15,592 nt of DNA. Origin: JAIBAI01 sp044238875. GTDB taxonomy: Bacteria; Bacteroidota; Bacteroidia; M30B66. Under the pieces are notes generated by a model. It saw only the letters and a list, made by a program, of their open reading frames with translations. It was not told the DNA's origin and made no database searches. Shown in pieces: positions 1-7,020 of the stretch. Both the position numbers and the translations under genes were made by a program. Position 1 is the stretch's first letter. The number at the start of each line of letters is the position of its first letter. The DNA lies in assembly GCA_044238875.1 (NCBI GenBank), contig JBIICM010000043.1:1-15592 (forward strand). Reading direction: 5' to 3'.

Positions 1-454
1 AATCTGCCGAAAAATCAACCTGACCGCTCTGTATCCGCGCCTCGATGCGTGATGCATTCACGGGCCACAGTCCGGTATTCTCGAAATAGGTACCCGCAAT
101 GGTCTGTTCGCCCGGACCATAATTGAATGAATTGCACCAGAGATTGGCCATGTAAGCAGCCTTCCATGCAGCACGCAGGCTGTCAAGCCGTTCCGCATCA
201 GGATTGTTCCTCACTGCATTTGCCGCCTTTTCAAGTTCTTCTGCCGCCTGATCGAGCCTGATCACTGAAGGAACGATCAGCCGGTCGGCGAGCGACAGCA
301 AAAAGCTTTTTTTATCAAATGAACCGGATTGATCATCCGGATCCTTCTTGTCATTGCAGGATGAAAAGCCTGCCAGGAGAATCAGAAGCACAAGCAACAC
401 AGGGCCTGTCGCAAGCCTGTTGTAAGGATGGGTGGAAAGAGCTCTTGGTTTCAT
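1..454 (-). CDS. Imelysin-family (peptidase M75-like) lipoprotein, 3' part missing
   Basis: About 151 N-terminal residues are visible, and the gene runs off the left edge without a stop. Residues 1-32 form a long signal sequence with a hydrophobic core (VLLVLLILLAGF) ending at Cys33 in FSSC, an acceptable Bacteroidota lipobox, so it is probably an envelope lipoprotein. The mature part begins NDKKDPDD and then reads LADRLIVPSV, a helical segment with EELEKAA, LRAAWKAAYMANLW, FNYGPGEQ and NASRIEARIQSG. This order resembles the first half of imelysin proteins, a family tied to iron uptake whose members are often not active peptidases. The GxHxxE motif would lie beyond the edge and cannot be checked. 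The start lies 11 nt after the stop of the upstream lipoprotein gene, so they are probably cotranscribed. The family call is from pattern recognition; the lipoprotein call is direct. Confidence 0.72.
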   Translation of the reverse strand, partial: MKPRALSTHPYNRLATGPVLLVLLILLAGFSSCNDKKDPDDQSGSFDKKSFLLSLADRLIVPSVIRLDQAAEELEKAANAVRNNPDAERLDSLRAAWKAAYMANLWCNSFNYGPGEQTIAGTYFENTGLWPVNASRIEARIQSGQVDFSAD

Positions 455-465
455 GTCTCAATCGG

Positions 466-1596
466 TTATCTGCCCTGCACGGTTACCCAGTTTTGTTTAA
501 AATCCTCTAGTTGGGCATCGCTGAATCCGTAAACTGATTTGATCAGGGCAATCAGGTCAACAAGTCGCTGCAGTTCTGATGAAGGCTGCGTGGCGAACAG
601 ATAGAGGGATGCTTCTCCCGCAGCTGGTGTACGCAACAGCTCCAGCATCTGATTGATTTGCGCATCTGAAACCTTTCGCAGCGAGGCCTCTATGCCCAGC
701 AATCCGTGAATGAAACCGGCCGCTTCACTCAGATCATGCAGTCCGCCTGAAAGAGCAGCCTCATCGGGGTTTGTTGCAGAAAGCTTGGCAATTGCGGAAT
801 AACTGTAATTCACAGCTGTTGCCATCAGCCCTTTTTCAATATTGTCGCGGATGGCATCCCGTGCTTCCTGTCTTTCGGTGTTGTATTCGGCGCCAGCCCT
901 GACTGCCGCCTTCAGCTTGATGAAGGCTTTCTTCATCCCGGTATAGAAGCCGGTACCGTCGGCCTTGTCTCTTCTTGCGATGTAATTGGCAAGATTAATA
1001 TCCGGATTGGAGGTATTGGAGGTCAGGTAGGTATTGGGAAATTCAGGATGTGCACCGATCAGGCAAACAAGCCTGTCGACATCCCCCTCGGAAAGATTGC
1101 CGTACATAATTTCAAGCAGACGGCGGTAGAACAGCGAGGCAAACAGCCCTTTTTCAACCAGCTGAAGGGTCTCTACCCCCCTCGCATCCAGCAGGCGGTT
1201 GCCTCCGTAAACGCCTCCGGTCCCATTGAGATTAAAGGGATCAAATGTGTTCTGACTGGCCGTGGCCAGGTCATCCAGCCATTGCACCCCAATCTTTGAC
1301 CTGTAGTAGGCGGCCGTAAGAGCGCTGACCGATGGATTCCCGGCTTCAAAAAGTCCCTGGAGGGTTGCCTTATCCAACTTGTTGGCCACATCGTTGCCCT
1401 GTTTAATGGCGTCAACGAATGCCTTGAAATTGTTCCGGAGGCTTAACTCCTCAGCGGCATTTGTTTCATACGCTGTGCTGATATAGTTTGCCGGGATGGA
1501 GAGTGGCTCCTTCTTCTCTTCGTCCTTCTTACAGGCGGTAAAAAACAACAAACCAATGGCCAGAAGGGCATACAGACTTTTTTGTTTATGAAGCAT
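466..1596 (-). CDS. DUF4856-like surface lipoprotein, partner of the imelysin gene
   Basis: This is a 376-residue protein. Residues 1-21 are a lipoprotein signal peptide with the lipobox FTAC, Cys22 being the lipidation site. It is followed by KKDEEKKE, a Lys plus acidic stretch like the lipoprotein export signals that place Bacteroidota lipoproteins on the cell surface. The rest is mostly helical with no catalytic motif that I recognise. The C-terminal half has HDLSEAAGFIHGLLGI, resembling the HxLSEGxGFI segment of DUF4856 proteins, which sit beside imelysin genes in iron-related loci of this phylum. The imelysin gene follows after 11 nt. The start ATG at 1596 places the signal peptide directly at the N terminus, and a candidate promoter lies 34-41 nt upstream. 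The molecular function is unknown. The DUF4856 assignment is plausible but not certain. Confidence 0.7.
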   Translation of the reverse strand: MLHKQKSLYALLAIGLLFFTACKKDEEKKEPLSIPANYISTAYETNAAEELSLRNNFKAFVDAIKQGNDVANKLDKATLQGLFEAGNPSVSALTAAYYRSKIGVQWLDDLATASQNTFDPFNLNGTGGVYGGNRLLDARGVETLQLVEKGLFASLFYRRLLEIMYGNLSEGDVDRLVCLIGAHPEFPNTYLTSNTSNPDINLANYIARRDKADGTGFYTGMKKAFIKLKAAVRAGAEYNTERQEARDAIRDNIEKGLMATAVNYSYSAIAKLSATNPDEAALSGGLHDLSEAAGFIHGLLGIEASLRKVSDAQINQMLELLRTPAAGEASLYLFATQPSSELQRLVDLIALIKSVYGFSDAQLEDFKQNWVTVQGR

Positions 1597-1613
1597 GATT
1601 TCAGCTTTGATAT

Positions 1614-1681
1614 GAATTGGTCAACGGGGCAAAAATAGAAAAGCAATTTTTATTAAGACCAATTCTAAATAAAAAAATTGC
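1614..1681. repeat. Two interlocked 9-bp inverted repeats around a promoter
   Basis: Arm pair A is GAATTGGTC (1614-1622) and GACCAATTC (1657-1665). Arm pair B is GCAATTTTT (1643-1651) and AAAAATTGC (1673-1681). Both pairs are perfect, and they are staggered so that one arm of each lies between the arms of the other. The candidate -7 box of the DUF4856-like gene lies inside pair A. This could be a pair of operator sites, or a region that can form alternative hairpins. No regulator can be assigned from sequence. Confidence 0.5.
1630..1662 (-). promoter_or_regulatory. Candidate Bacteroidota-type promoter for the lipoprotein genes
   Basis: On the minus strand, TATTTTTG (1637-1630) matches the Bacteroidota -7 consensus TAnnTTTG. 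A TTG (1662-1660) lies 22 nt upstream of it, close to the usual 19-21 nt spacing for the -33 element. Transcription would start near 1623, giving a leader of about 27 nt before the ATG at 1596. The AT-rich background makes a chance match possible. Confidence 0.4.
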
Positions 1682-1870
1682 AAAGTATTTACGGATTTGG
1701 TGACTGGTTCAGTGCAACAATTCGTTGCGGCCGGGAACCCAACCAATCACCCTCGCGCAGCAGTTTAAAAATTTCAAACTTTCGTTACTGCTATTGCTAA
1801 GCTCAACCAACATTTGATTATGCGCCCCTGCAAAAGAATAAGCAATCAGTAGCAGAAATGGGGCTGCAGT

Positions 1871-1888
1871 ATGCTTTTCACAAAGCAT
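1871..1888 (-). other. Hairpin over the cpsB stop codon with a GNRA-type loop
   Basis: The transcript reads AUGCUUU-GUGA-AAAGCAU: a perfect 7-bp stem closed by GUGA, a GNRA tetraloop sequence. The loop is the last G of the final Leu codon plus the UGA stop codon of the phosphatase gene. No U-run follows, so it is not a standard intrinsic terminator. It could mark or protect the 3' end of the operon mRNA. Confidence 0.4.
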
Positions 1889-2618
1889 TATTGATCAATC
1901 TGCCTGAAGCAAGCAGCTGTTGTACGGCTCGTTCTTTCGATGCTTTCTGGATCAGGGCTATATGACTCATTTTATGCACATCAGAGCCCAGTATGTCAAC
2001 AAGGTTATTTTCAATCATCCGCTCGGCGATGCGTTTTGGACCTGACCCATAATGACCGGCCAGTGATCCTATGTTTACCTGCATCAAAACGCCTTTCTCC
2101 TTGATAGACACGTACTGATCCATATTGTGATACCAATAGGGATAGCGTTCCGGATGCGCCAGCACCGGAATGTAACCTTCTGTTTGTAATTTAAAGGTGA
2201 CAGTATCAAAATTATCGGAGGGGTTCATGTATGAAAGTTCCATCAACACCTTGTTTCCGGAGAAAGTGAGCAGTTTGCTTTTACCAATGATCTGCTCAAA
2301 GGCATGGTCGCAATAATATTCGGCAGCCGCTTCCAGTTCTATTGTAATACCGGCCTTATCAGCAGCCTCCCGCAATTTATCCAGCCCCGAAAGAATAATT
2401 TCAGGGGTATTCCTGTAGAAATCACTCATGATATGCGGGGTGGTAATCAGTTTACGGTAGCCCAGTTGATACATGGCACCAACCAACTCAACGCATTGGG
2501 CAAGAGTTTCAGGACCGTCATCAATACCCGGTATGAAATGAGAATGCACATCGCAGACCAACTCACGCCCTAATTCAATTGCAGGCGACCTTCCGAGCAA
2601 ATCACTCAACCATGACAT
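1878..2618 (-). CDS. cpsB: CpsB/YwqE-type protein-tyrosine phosphatase (PHP family)
   Basis: This 246-residue protein is normal length for the PHP-family, metal-dependent tyrosine phosphatases of capsule and exopolysaccharide systems. All expected metal-site motifs are present: DVHSHFIPGIDDGP (Asp23, His25, His27), TPH (His62), AEYYCD (Glu100), LAHPERY (His155, Glu157, Arg158) and GSDVHK (Asp213, His215). It has no signal peptide or membrane segment and so is cytosolic. In known systems it removes phosphate from the tyrosine-rich tail of a bacterial tyrosine kinase (CpsD/Wzc type) that controls chain length or export; no such kinase is in this window. It is the last gene of the ten-gene operon and starts 10 nt after the stop of the upstream epimerase. 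Family assignment is strong; its role in capsule regulation is inferred from family and neighbours. Confidence 0.92.
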   Translation of the reverse strand: MSWLSDLLGRSPAIELGRELVCDVHSHFIPGIDDGPETLAQCVELVGAMYQLGYRKLITTPHIMSDFYRNTPEIILSGLDKLREAADKAGITIELEAAAEYYCDHAFEQIIGKSKLLTFSGNKVLMELSYMNPSDNFDTVTFKLQTEGYIPVLAHPERYPYWYHNMDQYVSIKEKGVLMQVNIGSLAGHYGSGPKRIAERMIENNLVDILGSDVHKMSHIALIQKASKERAVQQLLASGRLINNAL

Positions 2619-2628
2619 TTCTGCGTAT

Positions 2629-3618
2629 TTATTTAAAAGATTCTAAGGTCAGTCGAAGTCCTTCGCGCATTTTCACGAGCGGATTATAGCCGAGATGCTG
2701 ATGCGCCAGACTGATGTCGGCGAGCGAATCACGGATATCGCCTTCACGGGGCGCTCTGAACTGCGGAGCTGGCTCAACGCCGGCAAATCCGCACAGGATA
2801 TTGTACATTTCAAGAACCGATACCCGCTCACCCACAGCCACATTGTAAACTTTGCCGCAAGCCTGAGTATTTTCACTGAACAAAGCACGGATGTTCGCCT
2901 GAACGGCATTCTGAACATAGGTAAAATCCCGGGTCTGCTGTCCGTCGCCGTTCAGCCATGCCGGCTCCTGGCCCATAATAGAACGAATGAACAAAGGTAT
3001 TACAGCCGCATAGGGCCCTTCGGGGTTTTGCCGGGGCCCGAAAATATTGAAATACCGCAATCCGATCAGTTCCATGCCATAGGTGCGGGAGAAAACATCG
3101 GCATACAATTCATTCACCCTTTTTGAAACAGCATAAGGGGATAAGGGATTTCCGATAAGTTCTTCTTTTTTTGGCAAAACAGCATGATCACCATACACCG
3201 ACGAAGAACTGGCGTAAACCATGCGCTTCACGCCTGATCTTCTGGCGGCATCGAGCACGGTAAGAAATCCGGTTACATTGGCTTCATTGGTGGCGAGCGG
3301 GTCTTTTATTGACCTTGGAACCGAGCCCAGTGCAGCCTGATGACTCACATAATCAACACCCTGCATGGCCCTCTCCACACCTGAGCGGTCACAAATATCA
3401 CCTTCGATGAAACTGAAACCCGGATGGTTTTTTAATGCTTCAAGATTTTCAATACGCCCTTCAGAAAGGTTGTCATATACCCTTACAGCTGCGGCTCCAT
3501 GCTGCAGCAGGTATTCGGTGATATGCGAGCCGATAAAGCCAGCCCCTCCTGTTACCAGAAAAGTGCTCCGCCTGAAATGCGCCTGATCACCATGAAAATT
3601 TACCTCATTGTAGGCCAT
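2629..3618 (-). CDS. tviC: UDP-HexNAc(A) C4-epimerase, TviC/WbpP type
   Basis: This is a 329-residue extended short-chain dehydrogenase. The NAD-binding motif TGGAGFIG spans residues 23-30, the active-site ASSSSVYG residues 136-143, and the catalytic Tyr162-Lys166 pair lies in SPYAVSK. The segments HQAALGSVPRSIKDPL, NVTGFL, RYFNIFGPRQ and GPYAAVIPLFI are typical of the WbpP/TviC branch, which interconverts UDP-GlcNAc and UDP-GalNAc (WbpP) or UDP-GlcNAcA and UDP-GalNAcA (TviC). With a TviB-type dehydrogenase three genes upstream, formation of UDP-GalNAcA is the likely job. It starts 3 nt after the rfbB stop. Some 20 residues precede the Rossmann fold, slightly more than usual, and no better internal ATG is seen. 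Family confidence is high; the exact substrate is not fixed by sequence. Confidence 0.88.
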   Translation of the reverse strand: MAYNEVNFHGDQAHFRRSTFLVTGGAGFIGSHITEYLLQHGAAAVRVYDNLSEGRIENLEALKNHPGFSFIEGDICDRSGVERAMQGVDYVSHQAALGSVPRSIKDPLATNEANVTGFLTVLDAARRSGVKRMVYASSSSVYGDHAVLPKKEELIGNPLSPYAVSKRVNELYADVFSRTYGMELIGLRYFNIFGPRQNPEGPYAAVIPLFIRSIMGQEPAWLNGDGQQTRDFTYVQNAVQANIRALFSENTQACGKVYNVAVGERVSVLEMYNILCGFAGVEPAPQFRAPREGDIRDSLADISLAHQHLGYNPLVKMREGLRLTLESFK

Positions 3619-3621
3619 CTC

Positions 3622-4677
3622 TCAGCGGTTCACATATTGTTGTTCGTAATAATGCGTATAGTCGCCACTGGTAACCTGGCTGAGCCATAACTCATTTGAA
3701 AGATACCAGTCAACTGTTTTACGCAATCCTTCTTTGAAATCAAGTGAGGGACTCCAGCCCAGCTCCTTGTTCAGTTTGCTGAAATCAATGGCATAACGCA
3801 GGTCATGACCTGCTCTGTCTTTTACAAAAGTGATCAGGCTGGCTGATGTTCCCAAGGGCCTGTTAAGTCTTTCATCCATGATTTCGCAAAGGGCCATAAT
3901 CAGGTCAATGTTTTGCCATTCATTGTCACCCCCGATATTATAAGTTTCACCGGTGCGACCTTGATGAAAAATCAGGTCAATCGCCCGCGCATGGTCTTCT
4001 ACAAAAAGCCAGTCGCGCACGTTCTCTCCTTTTCCGTAAACCGGTACCGGCTTGCTGTGCCGGATATTATTGATGGCAAGAGGAATCAGTTTTTCAGGAA
4101 ACTGATAAGCGCCATAATTATTGGAGCAATTGGAGATGGTTACCGGTAATTTAAAAGTATGATAATAGGCCCTTACCAAATGGTCACTGCTTGCCTTGGA
4201 TGCCGAATAAGGACTTCTCGGATCATAAGCCGTTTGTTCCGTAAAAAAACCAGTTTCGCCCAATGAGCCGTAAACCTCATCGGTTGAAATATGATAAAAC
4301 CTTTTTTCACTGAGATCTTTCCATGCGGCGCGTGCAGCGTTGAGCAAACTGACCGTTCCCATTACATTCGTGCGTACAAAAGCAGAGGGGTCTGCAATTG
4401 AACGGTCAACATGCGATTCAGCGGCCAGATGAATAACTCCGTCGAACTGATGGGTTTCGAACAGTTGTATCATGGCAGTCTCATCGCAGATATCCGCTTT
4501 TATAAAACGGTAGTTGGGCGCCTTTTCAATGTCCTGAAGGTTCATCAGGTTACCTGCATAGGTAAGTTTGTCGAGGTTAAAAATGGTATAGTGCGGATAT
4601 TTCTGAACGAAAAGCCTTACTACGTGCGAACCAATGAAACCGGCACCACCGGTAATCAGAATTTTTTTTGCGCTCAT
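3622..4677 (-). CDS. rfbB: dTDP-glucose 4,6-dehydratase
   Basis: This 351-residue protein converts dTDP-glucose to dTDP-4-keto-6-deoxyglucose, the entry step for rhamnose and other deoxysugars. It shows TGGAGFIG (9-16), HLAAESHVDRSI (83-94), the dehydratase signature STDEVYG (131-137, with Thr132, Asp133, Glu134), the Tyr157-Lys161 pair in YSASKA, and NCSNNYGAYQFPEKLIP. I chose the ATG at 4677 because it makes an ATGA overlap with the stop of galE and places the Rossmann motif at the usual distance. An ATG at 4713 in the same frame would add 12 residues inside the galE tail. The partners needed for rhamnose (thymidylyltransferase, RmlC, RmlD) are absent here, so the product is used by enzymes encoded elsewhere or feeds another deoxysugar. 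Confidence 0.93.
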   Translation of the reverse strand: MSAKKILITGGAGFIGSHVVRLFVQKYPHYTIFNLDKLTYAGNLMNLQDIEKAPNYRFIKADICDETAMIQLFETHQFDGVIHLAAESHVDRSIADPSAFVRTNVMGTVSLLNAARAAWKDLSEKRFYHISTDEVYGSLGETGFFTEQTAYDPRSPYSASKASSDHLVRAYYHTFKLPVTISNCSNNYGAYQFPEKLIPLAINNIRHSKPVPVYGKGENVRDWLFVEDHARAIDLIFHQGRTGETYNIGGDNEWQNIDLIMALCEIMDERLNRPLGTSASLITFVKDRAGHDLRYAIDFSKLNKELGWSPSLDFKEGLRKTVDWYLSNELWLSQVTSGDYTHYYEQQYVNR

Positions 4678-5720
4678 GCTTTGGTTTGTTGTGATGCCAG
4701 TTTTTGTTCCCATGCCCAGGCTGATGACATCATTTCGGCCAGGGTCTTTTCAGCCCTCCAATTTAACACCTGATTGGAGCGTTGTGTATCGGCATATACC
4801 TTTTCAATATCTCCGGTACGTCGTTCTTTCATTACGCAGGGGAGTTTTATACCACTGGCCTGTTCAAAGGCCCCCACCACTTCAAGCACTGAAAATCCGC
4901 GACCGGTACCTATGTTAAATACCTCAAAACCTGTCACTTCAGAAGTTTTAACCAGTCTGTTGAGCGCTGCAACATGCGCTGCTGCAACATCTTCAACATG
5001 AATATAGTCGCGAATACAGGTTCCGTCGGGCGTTTGGTAATCGTTACCAAAAATCTGCAGGGCGGGGTGTTTTCCGGCTGCGGTTTGGGTTATAAAAGGC
5101 ACAAGGTTATTGGGCACACCGTTCGGCAGCTCACCAATCAGTGTACTATGATGCGCTCCAACAGGGTTAAAATAACGTAGTGCGATGGCGCTGAATGAAT
5201 TTACCCGTGTAAATTCAGCAAGTATCTCCTCCCCTATCTGCTTGGTATTACCATAAGGAGAAGTGGCCGGTTTAACAGGCGAATTTTCATTAACAGGCAG
5301 CTGATCCGGCTCACCATAAACGGTACAGCTTGAAGAGAAAACCAGCTTGTTTACCCCGAATGACTGTTGCACTTCAAGTAGATTGATCAGTGATTCCAGG
5401 TTATTTCTGTAATAACTTAAGGGCTGCTGAACCGACTCCCCCACGGCTTTAAATGCGGCAAAATGAATGCTTGCCACAATGTCGGGTTCACGTTTGAAAA
5501 GTTCGGTGAGCGCCTCCTTATCACATAGATCAGTTTCGTAAAAACGTGGCGTCTTGCCCGTTATTTCAGCAATCCTGTCGATGATAAAGCGGTGTGAGTT
5601 GCTCAGGTTATCAGCAATAACCACCTCGTATCCCTGTTCGAAGAGGGCCACTGCGGTATGGCTTCCGATATAACCGGCGCCTCCGGTTACCAGAATGGTA
5701 TTTTTTGGTCTTTCGTTCAA
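4674..5720 (-). CDS. galE: UDP-glucose 4-epimerase
   Basis: This 348-residue protein interconverts UDP-glucose and UDP-galactose using bound NAD. The visible motifs are the full GalE set: TGGAGYIGSH (12-21), HFAAFKAVGESVQQPL (86-101), SSSCTVYG (129-136), the catalytic Tyr156-Lys160 pair in SPYGNTK, RYFNPVGAH, PNNLVPFI, the TPDGTCIRDYIHV segment, and a late GTGRGFSVLEVV. It is of family length and looks intact. It starts 1 nt after the stop of the upstream dehydrogenase and overlaps rfbB by 4 nt (ATGA), so it sits inside the operon rather than with galactose catabolism genes. Its likely role is supplying UDP-Gal for glycan synthesis. Confidence 0.95.
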   Translation of the reverse strand: MNERPKNTILVTGGAGYIGSHTAVALFEQGYEVVIADNLSNSHRFIIDRIAEITGKTPRFYETDLCDKEALTELFKREPDIVASIHFAAFKAVGESVQQPLSYYRNNLESLINLLEVQQSFGVNKLVFSSSCTVYGEPDQLPVNENSPVKPATSPYGNTKQIGEEILAEFTRVNSFSAIALRYFNPVGAHHSTLIGELPNGVPNNLVPFITQTAAGKHPALQIFGNDYQTPDGTCIRDYIHVEDVAAAHVAALNRLVKTSEVTGFEVFNIGTGRGFSVLEVVGAFEQASGIKLPCVMKERRTGDIEKVYADTQRSNQVLNWRAEKTLAEMMSSAWAWEQKLASQQTKA

Positions 5721-5721
5721 A

Positions 5722-7020
5722 CTACAAACTCCAGTAAGTTAATTCACTAAAGGCATTGCGGTAAATGCCTTTTATATCCGCCACAATACCACCGGGATTA
5801 AGAAACCCGCTGAACCATGATTCAGGCAGATTTGAATATTCCTTGTGATTCACAGCAACAATAATGGCATCATAAGGTGCTGCAGGTGCTGCAACCAGGC
5901 CGAAACCATATTCCTCCTGCATGTGACCGCTATCTGCATGCGGATCAATTACATCCACACTCAGGCCGAAATCAAGCAACTCTTTCACCACATCGGCAAC
6001 TTTTGAATTGCGTATATCCGAAACATTTTCTTTGAAGGTGGCGCCCATTACAAGCACCCGGCCTTCAGAAATATCAACCCCTCGGGCAATGAGTTTCTTT
6101 ACAACCTTTCCGGCCACGTATGCTCCCATGCCGTCATTCACCGAACGACCGGCAAGTATAACCTGTGCGTTATGACCTACCTCCCTTGCCTTATGTGTAA
6201 GGTAGTAAGGATCTACGCCAATGCAATGACCTCCGACCAAACCCGGAACAAAACGGAGAAAGTTCCATTTGGTACCTGCAGCCTCCAGCACATCGTAGGT
6301 AGGTATACCCATCTGACCGAAAATCATCGACAATTCATTCATCAGCGCAATATTAAGGTCGCGTTGTGTATTCTCAATGATTTTGGCTGCTTCGGCCACT
6401 TTGATTGATGATGCCCTGTGAACGCCTGCTTCTACAACAATCTCATAAGTGCGTGCAATCTGGTCAAGTGCTTCCGGATCGGAACCGCTCACCACTTTAA
6501 TGATGCGTGACAACGTATGTTCCTTATCACCGGGGTTTATACGCTCGGGGCTGTAGCCCAGTTTAAATCCGGTTCCGCATTTCAAGCCGGAGATTTCCTC
6601 AAGAATCGGCAAGCAGTCTTCTTCAGTGCAACCCGGATAAACCGTGGATTCGAAAACAACATAGTCGCCCTGTTTGAGTGCTCCGGCTACTGTTCGCGTT
6701 GCTGAAAGCAGTGGCTTGAGGTCGGGCTGATTGTGCTCATCAATCGGGGTGGGTACCGCCACGATGAAAAATGAAGCCTGCCTGAGAACTTCAGGATCGG
6801 CCGTAAATTCGATATCGCAGTGCTGAAATTCTTCCGGACCCAATTCTTCACTGGGGTCCTGATTGTTGCGCATCATCTCAACCCGCTTCCGGTTGATGTC
6901 AAAACCAATCACGGAGATTTTTCGCGCAAATGCCAGCGCAATGGGCAATCCGACATAGCCCAGACCAACAACAGCAAGTTTGGCTTTCCTGCTGATTAAA
7001 TCATTGTAAATGTTATCCAT
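5722..7020 (-). CDS. tviB: UDP-N-acetylhexosamine 6-dehydrogenase, TviB/WbpO type
   Basis: This 432-residue NAD-dependent, four-electron dehydrogenase oxidises C6 of UDP-GlcNAc (or UDP-GalNAc) to the uronate. The N-terminal Rossmann motif is GLGYVG (19-24). ESTVYPGCTEEDC (124-136), YSPERINPGD (156-165), catalytic Lys213 in EAAKIIENTQRD, and the nucleophile Cys266 in GLVGGHCIGVDPYY all match the TviB/WbpO branch; the WbpA branch has a different pattern (GLGGHCIPIDP). The C-terminal UDP-binding domain is complete (MGATFKENVSDIRNSK). It overlaps the upstream oxidoreductase by 8 nt. With TviC-like and WlbA/WbpE/WbpD-like enzymes in the same operon, its UDP-GlcNAcA product would have two possible fates. 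UDP-GalNAc as a substrate cannot be excluded. Confidence 0.9.
   Translation of the reverse strand: MDNIYNDLISRKAKLAVVGLGYVGLPIALAFARKISVIGFDINRKRVEMMRNNQDPSEELGPEEFQHCDIEFTADPEVLRQASFFIVAVPTPIDEHNQPDLKPLLSATRTVAGALKQGDYVVFESTVYPGCTEEDCLPILEEISGLKCGTGFKLGYSPERINPGDKEHTLSRIIKVVSGSDPEALDQIARTYEIVVEAGVHRASSIKVAEAAKIIENTQRDLNIALMNELSMIFGQMGIPTYDVLEAAGTKWNFLRFVPGLVGGHCIGVDPYYLTHKAREVGHNAQVILAGRSVNDGMGAYVAGKVVKKLIARGVDISEGRVLVMGATFKENVSDIRNSKVADVVKELLDFGLSVDVIDPHADSGHMQEEYGFGLVAAPAAPYDAIIVAVNHKEYSNLPESWFSGFLNPGGIVADIKGIYRNAFSELTYWSL

Larger units (their letters stand above)
1597..1877. other. Intergenic region between the sugar operon and the lipoprotein genes
   Basis: This stretch of 281 nt holds no convincing gene. 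The left part (1614-1681) is AT-rich and carries the candidate promoter and interlocked inverted repeats listed separately. The rest has two small potential stem-loops: GCAAC-AATTC-GTTGC at 1714-1728 and AGCAGT-N22-ACTGCT at 1759-1792. Neither is followed by a T-run in the direction of the operon above it, so I see no classical intrinsic terminator. Transcription of the ten-gene operon may end here by another route or read through into the lipoprotein genes. Confidence 0.6.

Noticed and set aside
1714..1792. Intrinsic terminator for the ten-gene operon
   Set aside because: The stem-loops at 1714-1728 and 1759-1792 are weak and have no T-run on the minus-strand 3' side.
2695..3126. A 143-codon plus-strand open frame opposite the TviC-like epimerase
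   Set aside because: It is fully antisense to well-conserved epimerase motifs and shows no family resemblance of its own; it is a by-product of codon use.
5722..7020. Naming the second dehydrogenase WbpA because WbpB, WbpD and WbpE-like genes are present
   Set aside because: The active-site motif GGHCIGVDPYY and the ESTVYPGCTEE segment follow the TviB/WbpO branch; WbpA proteins read GGHCIPIDPFY.
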